Shown here piece by piece: positions 33,858 through 46,777 of a stretch of DNA of 64,000 nt. Origin of the DNA: Omphiscola glabra. Taxonomy: Eukaryota; Mollusca; Gastropoda; Lymnaeidae. The stretch is from positions 20,763,284 through 20,827,283 of the forward strand of contig OZ024808.1 in assembly GCA_964017045.1 (NCBI GenBank). The letters run 5' to 3'. Numbering within the stretch: the stretch's first letter is position 1; the number at the start of each line of letters is the position of its first letter. Made by a program: the position numbers and the translations under genes. Under the pieces are notes generated by a model. That model did not search any database and was not told the origin of the DNA. It saw only the letters and a list, made by a program, of their open reading frames with translations.

Positions 33858-35085
33858 CTGTAAAGCCAAGTTTAAACTGCAACGATTGATTGTCAACGCT
33901 TATTTCGTAAGAGTAAAAGCAACTTGAAGAATTGGCACTGTCTGGGTTTGACTTGACCGCTAAGAACATGCAACTTGGCTGTCATATATTCAGTGCTTCT
34001 TATGAGTTCCATAATTTATAAACGTATGCATGACGATCAGAGTTGTACTTTCAGCCCCGCCCCACCCCCCTTTTCGACCTTTGCCCCTTCGACATTTGCC
34101 CCCCCCCCCCTCCCTCCCACGATGTTTTAATTGTTGAAGAATTTGAAAGTACTGAAACATTGAGATCGGATATGGGAGATAAATAATGAAGGAGTAAGCC
34201 GATGAGACGTTTCAGTTATAGCCACTTAAATTTGACCAATTTTTGTTTCGACTTTATTTGTTATATAGAACTTCACAATTGTTACGACACGAAACTTACA
34301 CACTCTTGACGACACAAATACTTGGCGATAATCAATAAATAATACCATGGCATGTGGCATATTTATGTAATATTTGCAGCCATATATATATATATATAAA
34401 AATATATTTATATATTTATATAAACGATATGGCATCGAAATCATCCAATAAAGCCGTTGCACTACTTTCTGATGTGACTCTCCCCCAGCCCTCTGCCGAG
34501 CTACCCTGCACTCGTAACACTATCTCGATCATCGCGCTAAACTAAAACACCCCTGAAGATATATCCCTATACGAGTGAGGCCAGACAAATACAACATTAT
34601 GCCCATGCCAAATGCAGTCTCTCGATTACACTTGTGTATTATTCTTACGAGCGTCCGTCCCAACAAACGCGAGCGGCTTAATTCGTTCACCGCTCGCAGT
34701 CCGACCCCCATATACCCAGAGCGGTGGTAGCCCCCCCCCCTTCCCCACCCAGCCCGAGGTCTGTCCCGAGGGCAATGTCAGACGGGTGGGGGATAGACTG
34801 GGGAGCGGTGTGGGGGGGGGGGGGGGAGGGTATCAACACCGAGACCAGCGTGAGTTAACGTGGAGGTATGCCAATGGAGAAAGATAAACCACTGGTGCCA
34901 GGTGCTTGTAATTTTCTGTTGTTTTATTAGCGGAACGGTTCCAAGTGACAGCTTAGGCGCGAGTTTTAACAGTAAATAAATAAATAAAGTGTTTGCGGTT
35001 GATAAATGATTATATCTAGCGGTGAAAAAAAAACAATCTTAGATTTTTTTTAAAGAGTTCCCGTAGTTAATGTAAGTTTATACAG
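33858..35085. other. Intergenic, no gene seen
   Basis: C-run near 34099, TA-rich microsatellite near 34383-34420 and a 15-base G-run near 34812. A mixed-composition minus-strand frame at 34529-34711 matches nothing I know. Confidence 0.45.
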
Positions 35086-35284
35086 GGCTCATATACTTAA
35101 TGGGAGATAACTCACTGGCCATATACTAAATGGGAGATAACTGACTGGCCATATACTAAATGGGAGAAAACTCACTGGCCATATACTAAATGGGAGATAA
35201 CTCACTGGCCATATACTAAATGGGAGTAAACTCACTGGCCATATACTAAATGGGAGATAACTCACTGGCCATATATTAAATGGA
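35086..35284. repeat. 30-bp minisatellite (~6.6 units)
   Basis: Units contain GGCCATATACTAAATGGGAG and recur exactly every 30 bp, nearly identical. The reverse strand gives an artefactual FSIWPVSYLP decapeptide repeat. Confidence 0.95.
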
Positions 35285-35695
35285 AAAAAAAAAGTATACA
35301 CGGGTTATGTACTAAATGAAAGATTATACAGTTTTATTGATTTTAACGATGGTAACATTTATTGTTCAAGAGAAATTAATTGAATGAATAACTTTCAGAA
35401 ATAAGTTTTTTTGTTTTGTTTTTTTAAAAACTAATTCTATCTTTCATCTGTAAGCACGTCCACTCAACCTAACAAGGATATCAAGAATCACTCCGTTTAA
35501 TTTTACTTCCCGTGCGTCATAGGGGTTAACCTAATTTATCACAATCAGAATCCTATACGTGTATCTCTTTGATTTCATGAATGCATTCGCACACACGTTT
35601 CAATTGATGCAGCTGATTGTCTTCTTAATCTGTGTTAAACATTGTCTTGGGGGATTCTCCGTGCTACGAATGGGTGGGTTGGCATTTTCTGGAAA
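35285..35695. other. Intergenic, no gene seen
   Basis: AT-rich spacer without visible structure. Confidence 0.5.
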
Positions 35696-36082
35696 ACACA
35701 CCCGTGGCCATGCTATAGCAAACACCGGTGGCCATGCTATAACAAACACCCCGTGGCCATGCTATGGCAAACACCGGTGGCCATGCTATAACAAACACTC
35801 GTGGCCATGCTATAGCAAACACCGGTGGCCATGATATAACAAACACCCCGTGGCCATGCTATAGCAAACACCGGTGGCCATGCTATAACAAACACCCGTG
35901 GCCATGCTATAGCAAACACTGGTGGCCATGATATAACAAACACCCCGTGGCCATGCTATGGCAAACACCGGTGGCCATGCTATAACAAATACTCGTGACC
36001 ATGCTATAACAAACACCGGTGGCCATGCTATAACAAACACTCGTGGCCATGCTATAACAAACATCCGTGGCCAAGCTATAAC
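35696..36082. repeat. ~24-bp minisatellite (~16 units)
   Basis: Units contain GTGGCCATGCTATAACAAAC, followed by ACCGG, ACCCC or ACTC. GCTATAG/GCTATAA and ACCGG/ACCCC subtypes alternate, giving 47-48-bp dimers. Confidence 0.94.
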
Positions 36083-36489
36083 AGCTCCCCCCACCCCACC
36101 ACTCAAAAAAAAAAAATAATCTGACTTTTCAATTTCATTTCTTCTGTATCCTGGCTGATGGGCTGTTACTTTAATTAAAGGACTGATACATTAATGTTTC
36201 TTAAATATCTTAGTTCGGGTGCTTTTCAAGACAGATATTCTTCGTAATCTAGTTTAGATTCAGCGGCGTGTCTGGCTTAAGCGGCCGCCCAGAGGGGACC
36301 AACAATTTTACCACTCTTCCAAATAAAACAACGAAACAGCGCAACTCTGCAGTTGGCTGAAAATGACGCCACTCAATATCAAGAAAAGGGGCCCCCAGGG
36401 TGGGGTGACCCCGCCACACTCCCCCCGCCCTAATTTTAGATTATCCCATTTCTGTATATTCTGAGTTAGATGTTCACATCCTCTCTAGT
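36083..36489. other. Spacer with possible MITE fragment
   Basis: CAGCGGCGTGTCTGGC at 36271 followed by C/G-rich interior resembles the 5' part of a MITE related to those at 30200 and 31226, but no matching 3' terminus was found. Confidence 0.35.
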
Positions 36490-36882
36490 GTAATATGATG
36501 TAATCTCTTTTAATCTGTTGTATTCTGTTGTTAACTGTTGTAATCTGTTGTATTATGTTGTAAACTGTTGTAATCTGTTGTAAACTGTTGTAAACTGTTG
36601 TAATCTGTTGTAAACTGTTGTAAACTGTTGTAATCTGTTGTAAACTGTTATAATACGTTTTAATATGTTGTAAACTGTTGTAATATGTTGTAAACTGCTG
36701 GAAACTGTTGTAATACGTTGTAATATGTTGTAAACTGTTGTAATATGTTGTAAACTGTTGTAATATGTTGTAAACTGTTGTAATACGTTGTAATACGTTG
36801 TAATATGTTGTAAACTGTTGTAAACTGTTGTAATACGTAGTAATATGTTGTAAACTGTTGTAAACTGTTGTAATATGTTGTT
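36490..36882. repeat. 10-bp minisatellite (~39 units)
   Basis: Alternating decamers TGTTGTAAAC, TGTTGTAATC, TGTTGTAATA and CGTTGTAATA. The strict 10-bp period is close to the DNA helical repeat. Confidence 0.95.
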
Positions 36883-37340
36883 ATGTTAATTTAAAAAACG
36901 AAAAAAAAAACTGTATTGTTGCTTTTAATTATTTTAAAAACATGATAAACAGTTGTAAAATATATGTGTGTCCAAAAGCCACACATGCATCTCAGTTATA
37001 CCCCCCAAAAATATAGAAATCGGACCACCGTTGTACCGCCTATGTACTATTAGCTTTTTCTTGGCAAAACATGTTTTAATTAAGCTCAAGAAACCTGTTT
37101 TCTTTTAAAATATCCCCCACCTCCCCACACCACGCCATACAAAAATCACATTTAAAAGTATTAATTAAACAAAAGAAAAAACTCAAAAAAAGTGTCAAAT
37201 TTTTCCATGAGTGACACCATTATGTTTTATTCCAGGAAATCCTGGAGTCTGCCTACATTTGTAAGCCGTCGACTTGGCGTTTCTCTGTCTGTCTTGAAAA
37301 GAACAGTGTCTAGCCGGCCTAGGGGCAGCCCGTCGGAGTA
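36883..37340. other. Intergenic, no gene seen
   Basis: AT-rich, with A-runs and C-runs only. Confidence 0.5.
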
Positions 37341-37490
37341 GAGGTATGGCACGAGAAAGGGCTCCACGTCAGTGAAGCCTGAGGTATGGCACGCAGACAG
37401 GGGGCGTGCAGTCAGTGAAGACTGAGGTATGGCACGAAGACAGGGGAGCGTGCAGTCAGTGAAGACTGGGGTGTGGCATGAAACAAGGCG
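37341..37490. repeat. 40-45-bp tandem repeat (~3.5 units)
   Basis: GAGGTATGGCACG recurs at 37341, 37381 and 37424, and as GGGGTGTGGCATG at 37469, each followed by a GTCAGTGAAG block. Unit length differs by small indels. Confidence 0.85.
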
Positions 37491-39196
37491 CGTCAAGCAT
37501 GTCTTTATGTCGTGGCACACGGACAATCCCATGTTTGTGCGACATTGGGATCATTTCCAAAAGTGATTAGTCACGATCCAACAGCATTCTACATTCCCAC
37601 CCATGACGCCGCCAAAACCACCCCACAATTCCAAGGATTTAGCACCCAGGGCCACTCATCCCTTTAAAAAAATTAGAGAGACGTTTAGAAAGTGATGTTT
37701 CTGCTGGAGGCCCGTACAAGAGTTGGATGAAGACTGTAGCTGACTAAAGGTTACGACCAGGGGCATGATTCTTCTGGAACATAAAGATTGCTGGGTAAAG
37801 TAGATGATCGGGTCATATATCGTAACCTTCATTATTTGTGTGCCTACAACTGTCTTCAGTATGAAGATAAGCGGCCGTCCATAAAGTGCATCAAGCTCCG
37901 TCGGGGAGAAACTAAACAAATTGGGGGGGGGGGGGGGGGGTGTGGTCTAAGAAAGTTTGATAGTTTGAGTCGGGGGGGGGGGTGAAGGTAAAGTTCGTGT
38001 GTGACGTCACACGTTTTTATTTTTTTAATTATAATTTATAAATCTTGAAATTGACAGACGTATTGTACTTTCTGTTGTGATGGATGTAATCTGACAAAAG
38101 ATGTCAGATCAATTTCAATTAGTTTTTTTTTAAAAAACTATTTCCATAGTGTGACGTACTTTAGAGAAAGAAAAAAAAAGAGTGGTGGGGGGGGGGGGGC
38201 GCGGGGTTCTGAACTTTTGCAACAGATTGTGACAGGGAGGTGTAGGGGTAAAAATTGTACTATATGGACGTCCCTAACTTATATTCACGTCATATTACTC
38301 ACTGATATTCTAAGGGATTTTAGTACTGTGTGAATAACTCAACAAATCAATATGTAGAACTAATCTTTATATCATAATAACATTTATTTAGCAAATATTT
38401 TAACAATTCAATTGTTTTGTAAAGTCATCGTTAAATTTGTGAAATCGAGTAGATTTATTTTATTCCGATGTAAATAATCGCTCAGACGATCCAAAGTGTC
38501 CACACACACAATCTAGCGTTTTTAATCTTTTAAACGGGATATCTGAAGAAACATAAATTTGAATTTAGATGTTCATATAGTATGTTTAGGATCAATACAT
38601 CTTTTCGCTTTTAAACCTAACCTTCCACGCAACAACATCAAATCCATTACTGTAATTCGATACATGGAATTATTACACCGTATTTCGCCTTCCATTTCGC
38701 GCACATAAATCTGTAATTATTATTATTATTATAAGAAGTTTTTTAAAGCGTAGTTCCCCCAGCCTAGCGCTGGGCTCACCACGCTGTACATACAATTTAA
38801 CAAACATAATCATGAACTTAAAAATTAACCCTCTATTAAATGTACTCGCTAAATTAAATGTAATCGCGTTGCCATCTCTCAATGGAATGTAGGAATATAA
38901 AAATACAGCACCAAAGAGACCCGTCTTTTGTATCATGACTACGAATCCAGCACAACAGAGCAACACTGTTCCTGTCAATCTCACGAAACAACGATTTCAT
39001 TGGTCAGTTTTTATTGACTTACATTTCTTACCACAGTGGTCACTACCATTTTTATGTGTGGACAGAGTTCATCCTTTTCTTTTTAAAAAAAATTTGTATA
39101 GTTTTTTTTTTCTTTGGTTTTTGTTTTTTTAAATGTGTATGCTATTTTTACATCCTTTGTATTAACTTCAAATTTCTTCGCGGCTGGCTGTCGCGC
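37491..39196. other. Intergenic, several long G-runs
   Basis: No gene seen. G homopolymers occur near 37923-37940 (18 bases), 37973-37981 and 38186-38199. TAT triplet repeats near 38715. Confidence 0.5.
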
Positions 39197-39412
39197 TGAA
39201 ACTTGGCCCATAGACTCGTTGTCAATAGCAACGCGTGCTTTCAATTGATTAACCCCAAACCCCTCAAACAAATACACTAATGATGGCACCGATTTCATGA
39301 AATAGTTGAAACTTGACCCATAGACTCGTTGTCAATAGCAACACGTGCTTTCAATTGATTAACCCCAAACCACTCAAACAAATACAAATAATGATGGCAC
39401 CGATTTCATGAA
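39197..39412. repeat. 110-bp tandem duplication
   Basis: The segment starting TGAAACTTGGCCCATAGACT at 39197 is repeated from 39307 with a handful of substitutions. Two copies only. Confidence 0.93.
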
Positions 39413-39589
39413 GTAAAAAGAATATCGCAAGTACGTTTGGTGCGTAAAATTTTCATTTTCTCTGAAATCGTTGGTGAAATAAATGTGCGGTGTAAAACCA
39501 GATTGGTATAATAGAATATTAATATTATTCAAGGTCGCGAACAAAATATGCTGTGATGGGTGGGGGGGGGGGAGAGATTTTAGGACGTA

Positions 39590-39800
39590 AATTTTCCATC
39601 CCGACTCCTAGGAAAGTTGTGTGCATGCACAGTGTCGGACCGACCGGGTGTCCTTCGGTTGGGGCGGCCTCCAGCGGAACCCGATCGAGCGAACACGGGT
39701 GGGGGCCGTCATGGCAAAGCGACATCTCCAACGTGCCGCTTCGCCGCCCGATACTCGGGCTTCGGGGGAGTGCTTTGGGTAGGGCATAAGGAGCAAGTGC
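39590..39800. other. GC-rich island of unknown nature
   Basis: About 210 bp of GC-rich, CpG-rich sequence in an AT-rich neighbourhood (for example CGGACCGACCGGGTGTCC and GCCGCTTCGCCGCCCG). Frames are open on both strands. TGCCGCTTCGC also occurs on the minus strand of the retroposon at 16588-16874, so it may be another retroposon or an exon; undecided. Confidence 0.3.
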
Positions 39801-40750
39801 TCGACGTCCCGCTGATGCCATTTCCTAATGTGATTTAAAGTGCGTTACTTGAGTGCATGTTTTATCAAACTTCCAGCCCGAGTTCTTATTGCTCAATATT
39901 ACATCTTATAAAAGGATTTACACCAAAACACTTTGTTTAATTGTATGTTGAGCTTCTTGATAAAAAATATTCTACATGCATAATTTATGTAACGTCACTT
40001 CGGCAGCCGTACACTCAATATCAATAGACTCGCCGCGGCCTCGATATCCACACCCCAAGCCAATATCCACACACCACACCAATATCCACACTCCACACTG
40101 AAACAACACAGTGGACACCCAAGACATTGAAACACCCCCCCCCCCCCCCCGCCCATCAATGAACGCCCATGACGCATTTGTTTAAGATCAGTATGACCAA
40201 CATCAGACCCACGAGAGATCAATACGCCAACGTCCTTGTCTCATTCAACAAGTCAGTGCTTATATAACACACAAGGGTCTCAATAGCGGGGGGGGGGGGG
40301 GGGGGGGGAGTGGATTTGTTTATAGAAGGTTGGTAGATGGATTATAGGAGCGTCTGCAGAATGGCCATGTCATGCCGGGTGGGAAAACCTAAGATGATAC
40401 GAAACAAAAAAAATACTACGCCTTAGAAGTTATTATTTTTTTTAACTATCAGAAGGACGCTATTCAAGGAAATCTTAACAAAGCTCGACTGTGCGGCTAA
40501 ATAAAAATCTAATTTGGGAAAGTTTATAATAGGAAAGCGATAAGAGGAAAACCCACCAAACAATGCTTTTTATTGTTTGTTTTTTTTAAATTTAGATAAA
40601 TTACTACTATTAAGTTAAATTAACATATATATATATATATATAATAAAGGTATCAACTACTATATCTAGGGGCCAGTTTCAGGGAAAGTAAAGATAAAAG
40701 GAAAGAAATGGTTGCCTTATTTTTACCATGACTGTGACATTAACAAATTA
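39801..40750. other. Intergenic, homopolymer runs
   Basis: A 16-base C-run near 40135-40150, a 21-base G-run near 40288-40308 and a TA microsatellite at about 40624-40643. No gene. Confidence 0.5.
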
Positions 40751-41165
40751 AATCTCAGTTTCGACTCTTTATATCTCAGCTTCGACTCTTCATATCTCAA
40801 CTTCGACTCTTTATATCTCAGCTTCGACTCTTTATATCTCAGCTTCGACCCTTTATATGTCAGCTTCGACTCTTTATATCTCAGCTTCGACTCCTATATC
40901 TCAGCTTCGATTCCTGATATCTTAGCTTTGACTCCTTATATTTCAGTTTTGACTCCTTATATCTCAGTTTCGACTCCTTATATCTCAGCTTCGACTCTTT
41001 ATATCTCAGCTTCGACTCCTATATCTCAGCTTCGACTCCTTATATCTCAGTTTCGACTCCTTATATCTCAGTTTCGACTCCTTATATCTCAGCTTCCACT
41101 CTTGATATCTCAGCTTCGACTCTTGATATCTCAGCTTCGACTCTTGATATCGCAGTTTCGACTCC
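40751..41165. repeat. ~21-bp minisatellite (~20 units)
   Basis: Units contain TATCTCAGCTTCGACTCTT with CTCCTTATATCTCAG variants, period 20-21 bp. The heptapeptide-repeat open frame LYLSFDS is an artefact of the 21-bp phase. Confidence 0.94.
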
Positions 41166-41824
41166 GGTGTTTAACAAAACAAGATCTGAGACAGCGGTGG
41201 GAGGATGGACACTTCTATTTAGGAATAAATGCTTTTTAGAAAAAAAAAGTATATTCTATTAGCAAAACAACAACAACAAAAAACAAAAGTTTTAAAGCCA
41301 TCGCCACTCAGATAACGGTGTAGACACAACAACCTATGACGTCAACAACGTATTTTTCACACAAAAAAACATCAACAACATGGTCTTCTCATCTTATCCA
41401 CAGAGAAAGACTCTAAAAGACTCTATCTTGACTCCAAGGATGTTGATGCCCAGACTTGTAATAAGCCAGGAAAGTTATGCCCCGATGTTTACTGTCGCTG
41501 ATTATCATAAATGACAAAGGGGTATCAGGAAAGAGGGGGGGGGGGCTGGGGTGCGATCCTTTAAAATCATAACTCAAAGTCGGGTTATCTCCCCCTCCCA
41601 CAAAACGCACGCGCACAAAAAATGGGTTTATCTCGTCGTCTGCTGGACAGCCGTCAGCCAAGACCCACGTGATCTCGGCCATGTTATTTGTTTTATGATG
41701 TGGCTTTCCTTAAAGTAGCACTGGACTTTTGTTTTATGATCTACTTCTCTTAATACAGCTCTGAAACATTGGAAATAGTAAATTAGAAAAAGAAAATTTT
41801 TGTTTAGGAACGGTAACTTCCTGG
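41166..41824. other. Intergenic, no gene seen
   Basis: A G-run near 41537 and A-rich stretches. No gene. Confidence 0.5.
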
Positions 41825-42270
41825 ATGGGAGTAGGATGAATAGTCGGGATTGGGGTGACTGGTCGGGATTGGGATGAATAGTCGGGATTGGGGTGACTGG
41901 TCGGGATTGGGGTTACTGGTCGGAAGTGGGGTGGCTAATCCGGAATGGAGTGACTGGTCGCGATTGAGGTGACTGGTCTGAAGTGGGGTGACTGGTCGAG
42001 ATTGGGATGAATAGTCGGGATTGGGGTGACTGGTCGGAAGTGGGGTGGCTAATCCGGAATGGAGTGACTGGTCGCGAGTGAGGTGACTGGTCTGAAGTGG
42101 GGTGACTGGTCGGGATTGGAATGAATAGTCGGGATTCGGGTGACTGGTCGGAAGTGGGGTGGCTAATCAGGAATGGAGTGACTGGTCGGAAGTGGGGTGA
42201 CTGGTGGGGAGCGAATTGTCGGGAGTGGTTTGCCGGGAGTGAGTCAATTTGTCGGGAGAGCGAGGTGACC
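41825..42270. repeat. ~21-bp minisatellite with ~110-bp higher-order unit
   Basis: Short units such as GGGGTGACTGGTCGGGATT combine into a longer block (GGAAGTGGGGTGGCTAATC, then GGAATGGAGTGACTGGTCG) seen near 41930, 42037 and 42150. Confidence 0.9.
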
Positions 42271-42571
42271 GTTTTGGGGTCAGGTACCTAAATAAAGCCA
42301 TTATGTCAACTTTGTGATACTTGTCATATTAAAAAAAAACTGGATAAATTAACCACACCCGCCACCCCGTAACCCCAGTTACTACGACTGCATTAGCCAA
42401 CTACCACACGGCTTAGAACCCTACTCCAACCACAAGATATGGCTGGGATTTACAAAAATCTCACTATGATATTTAAAAGAAAAAAGAAACGTTCTTAAAT
42501 TCTAGTGAACTGACTCCATTATGACAGACTAGATTTGTGTCATGAAAACTGTATGTTAGCTTGGTGTTCAT

Positions 42572-42693
42572 TTTAAAGGTAATGAATACTGTATGTGTTT
42601 GGCAAGTATATGACCCCGAGCGCTGCGAGCTATTTAAAGGTAGTGAGTACTGTATGTGTTTGGCAAGTATCTGACCCCGAGCACTGCGAGCTA
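42572..42693. repeat. 61-bp tandem duplication
   Basis: Two copies starting TTTAAAGGTAATGAATACTG at 42572 and 42633, differing at about five positions. Confidence 0.93.
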
Positions 42694-44288
42694 TTTATGA
42701 TCGTCCCTAGGTTTACATAAATTAGATCTCTATCTAACGCAATCTAATTCAAATTCTAATTCGCTTTTCACGGGTTTCATTCCCCCCTCTACCACCCAAC
42801 CCTCTCAGTATGCTATCGACCTACATTCAACTTTAAGCAACGACACATAGCGACTTCAGCTTTCCATAAATAGATTTCCTAACTTGAAACCCACCAACAT
42901 TGTATGGAACATCCCGCGCAGCATATCGATTATTTTCAAATCAAGTTATTAAAAGTTGTATGGTCCTTGGAAAATTAATTCTTGTATTTAAAAAAAAAAG
43001 GATCCTTCTGTTATTATCGTAGGATTACAGTCCATCAAAAAGTCTTTGACAATTCAGCACTGAGTACAACTAGTTTAAATTTTGTTGTTTCAGATTTGAA
43101 ATAATTTTTTCTTAAAAGCTGATAATCTAGTTTCTCTGGTGGCCTTATAAAAAGTGTACATCTTTTTCAATGAAGAAAACTATATGCTTTTAATAATTAG
43201 CGTTAGGGATAAACTTATTAATGCTTTTAGCTCTATCGTTAACAGAACGCTGGGAAAGCTGTTAGTCCTGTCGTCAGGGGCGGTGTTGACCAGAGGGCTA
43301 TGAATCCCATACGCCTGGAAATGTCTGCTTCTTGTAAGTAACCCGGGGGGTTTGCGTCACATCACTCAGGTGAGCTACAGGTAAAGTTATTAGATTAATG
43401 ACAGTGATGAAACGCCTCGATTAGACCAGACAGCAGGTTGATGTAGGTACCCGCATGGTGATTTGTAGGGTGCAGCTAGGTAATATACCAGGTCTTGCAG
43501 TGTGTATGGGTAGCGGCAATGTATATTTTTAGATGTTGTAATGTTCAAAACATCTTCCAATATTTTAGATGTTGTAATGTATACAAAAAGCAAGGTCATA
43601 TTGTAGGTATTGTAATTTAGGCAAACGATACGTAATATTTCAATTTTTAATGCATTATAACAGCTTTATAATTAACATACAACAAATTATTACTTCGCCT
43701 GCAATACACTAATTCAGAATGCTCCTAGAGACATGATGTGACATAATTTGACACCCTATACACTTCCCTATTCTAAATTCTAGCATCTATACAATTAGCT
43801 GGAGAACATTTGTTTACACCATTGTAAGAGCTTAATACGCAAGACGACAAGACACACAAAAATAGTGACATTTGGCCTTCCTTAATGGCAGCGGCTCCCA
43901 AGCCATTGCATGATGGCACAATTAGTTTTTTGTTTTCAATGTATTAAGCTATGTACAAATTAAAAAAAAGATATTATATTTTTTGAAGACAAAATATATA
44001 AATAAATCGGAGAGTAAACCTGTTAGAAACTGAAGTTACAAACAAGTCCCAAATGACATCCAAACGAGACCCAAACGAGACTCAAGTGAGATCCAAAGAG
44101 ACTTTTCTGCCGGCAACTTCTTCCTTGGCATCACAAAGATTTGCTGCTCCGGTGCACGCACCTAATGCACGTCACACCTGCTTAGTTTCAGCGGAGGTTA
44201 TACTGCATGCACAATACTTTTACAGTTACAGAATGCATGTCTGCTGTGTGGCCGTTAAATGAAGGAAACACGTGAAACACTGTTAGCC
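42694..44288. other. Intergenic, no gene seen
   Basis: AT-rich. A TAGATGTTGTAATGT motif occurs in near-tandem fashion around 43530-43580. No gene. Confidence 0.5.
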
Positions 44289-44296
44289 TGGTAGGA

Positions 44297-44622
44297 CAGG
44301 GGTGGGAAACATTTCTTGACGGCTGCATGGAAATTATTTTTTTTTTCTTTTGGCAGGCCACAAAGTAATTTTTTCAACAAGTCATATACGTCAGTTAAAT
44401 GGGCTCCGAAAATTATGCCGCGTTTATTTTGCAATATTTTTTTGGTCAATTTCTGTGATTATGATTAAGAGTTTCATAATTTGTAAATGTGATTATTTAT
44501 TTTCAAAGTTTTTAACAGATGATCCTTCACAGTTGTGTACGTTTTACGAAAACATTTATAAAGCTTTTTGAAGATCAAGAGTTTCAGCATGTGGCCCACG
44601 GGCCGCAGATTGATCATCCCTG
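44297..44622. mobile_element. hAT-type MITE, ~326 bp
   Basis: Termini CAGGGGTGGGAAAC and (opposite strand) CAGGGATGATCAATC. The opposite-strand 3' end continues with GCGGCCCGTGGGCCACATG, matched by a diverged GGCTGCATGG block near the 5' end. This is the common animal hAT MITE layout. The TSD is not clear (flanks TGGTAGGA and CTTTAAGG). Confidence 0.65.
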
Positions 44623-44630
44623 CTTTAAGG

Positions 44631-46777
44631 AATATCATTTGGACAAAAATTCAAAGTGTTGACTGCGGTGAGTAAAACTGACTGGCTGAAAAGCGCCCTG
44701 GTGGTGTAATGGAAGATCCGACTACTTAGGGTCTGATTAATCCGTAGAGGGGATATAAAAGTAATGGTGGGTCTGGGAAACGTTTGCCAGCATATAATTG
44801 ATCCCTTTACAATACAAAACCTTATTATCGAGAATAAAGAGATTAATGCTCTGGACAACCAAAGGCGTGCCAAAGATTCCAGAAATCTGAACATTCAATG
44901 CTTAACTCTCCTGTTTGTAAATGATCTGGCTTTTATCCACCGGCGCCTCGCGGATGTCTTTTGGAGTATTTTCAAGTGTTAATGGGAATCCTTTTTTTGT
45001 TGGTGCGCAATCTATCTGCGCAGCGCCACGAATCACAATATGATTCGTTTTTATCGTGGACCACATTTTGGAAACTAGTCTGTCCCTGAGGCACAGACAT
45101 ATATCGTTTACATAACACCTTCCCAACACCAATTTTAAAACACCATCTTCCAAACAGAAACTTCCATAAAACACCTCTCAAACATCACCTTCCGTACACC
45201 ACCTTCCATACATATTCATGCATACACATTTCCGAAACACCATCGTTTCGACACCATTTTCCAGAAACCATCTTCCAACCACCATCTTCCAATTACCATC
45301 TTCAAACTATCCTCCTTCCACAAATCAACATCCGACACATTGCCTTCCGTTCTCCACCCCGAACCAGCTTCCACAGGCCCCATTCCTGAAACCATACTTC
45401 AAACACAACCATTCAACCACCACCTTTTCCACCATCCTCCACACACCACCATTCACACGCAAGCCCCCCCCCCCCACTCCAATCCCCCACCCCAACCATT
45501 ACATTCAAACAACGTGTTACAATGTAATAGACCAGATTCATCTAATCTAGAGTTAAAATTTAACTACATCCTCACAGCACAACAACCCCCCTCCTCCCCC
45601 GACAGAGTCGCTCTACGTACCGATAACAACGTAAATAAATGGTCTACTGTCATGGTACGTTGTACACAAGGGAATCTTGCGTTGGTACCACGTCAAACAC
45701 TGTGCCACATTGTACACTCCCAGGTCTGGTGGGGCACCTGGCGATGCTGTATTTGTCTTGTTGCAACATCCTCGCACTATTTACTGAATCACCTCCACTG
45801 TTCTTTTCTTCAACGCTTTTTTTTATAATTCCATCTTCTTTACTTTTAAATGTTCAATTGACATTCAATGGTTATTGTTTACCCGCATAGCTCCATCCTT
45901 GTAAATAATACGCCTGTCCCGAGTTATCTTTTAGCGAAAATCACCCCCCCCCCCGACCTTTTTTTGGTTCGTCTTTTCTGATGCTCTTCCCGCACCAACG
46001 CCCCCCCCCCCACCAACGCCCATTGTTTAAGTATAAAACCTTTAAGCCGTAGAAGAAGTTCGGCCAATGCCAACCCGGTACATCCGACATGATCCTGCCT
46101 GGGCCTGTTTATCACAGTACCGACTGTGCGACCCCTAATCTGTTTAAACAACATGGCATGGTAAGTAACAAAAGAGAGCGCAACAGCAACCCCCCCTCCC
46201 CCACTCGCACACACTTTTTTTGGTCTGGTTTTCCCCCCACATGCACCAATGGAATGAAAAAAAACCCAAAGATTTCCTGACCTACAAAAACAAATGTATT
46301 CAAAGTTAACTCACAAAAAAAAACATTCATTTAATCACACACCTTGCAACACACAACCGAAGTCACTTCCCTGGTAACTTCTTACAATTTGTTGTATTTT
46401 CTTCATTTGTCATCTCTGCTGAGGCAGGCTCTTAGCCAAAATGTTCTTATTGTTTTTTGTCCTGTCTTTATATTTCAAGCTTCCACATACCATGTTCCAC
46501 TATTTAACTTTCTTAGACTTAACTGTATAAAAGTCGCATCCGGTATCGATGACGTCAATAAAAAAAAAAAAAAATAAATAAATAAATAAAAAAATAACAA
46601 AAGTCATAAAAAGAAAAATTAAATATTCGAATATCAAAGCATTGCGTTTTCGTTTTATTTTTTTTTCATTGATTCTAAGTGAGTGCAATTTATTCCACAG
46701 CATTTCCACGATGTATTACATTGAGTCGACTCCATTGGTATTGTTTGGTGTTGAGCACCTGTGATAGCGAGTGTTTG
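44631..46777. other. Intergenic with C/A-rich degenerate repeat
   Basis: From about 45120 to 45460 short CCACCTTCCATACA/CACCATCTTCCAA modules repeat loosely. C-runs occur near 45464, 45944 and 46001, and an A-run near 46560. GGTGTAATGGA at about 44704 looks slightly A-box-like, but no tRNA or SINE can be supported. Confidence 0.4.

Noticed and set aside
40712..41239. 175-codon frame with heptad-like LYLSFDS repeats
   Set aside because: The 21-bp minisatellite gives exact seven-residue periodicity; not a coiled coil.
44690..44770. tRNA-like boxes (GGTGTAATGGA and GGTCTGATTAATCC)
   Set aside because: No stems can be drawn and both boxes are degenerate; not supportable as a tRNA or SINE.
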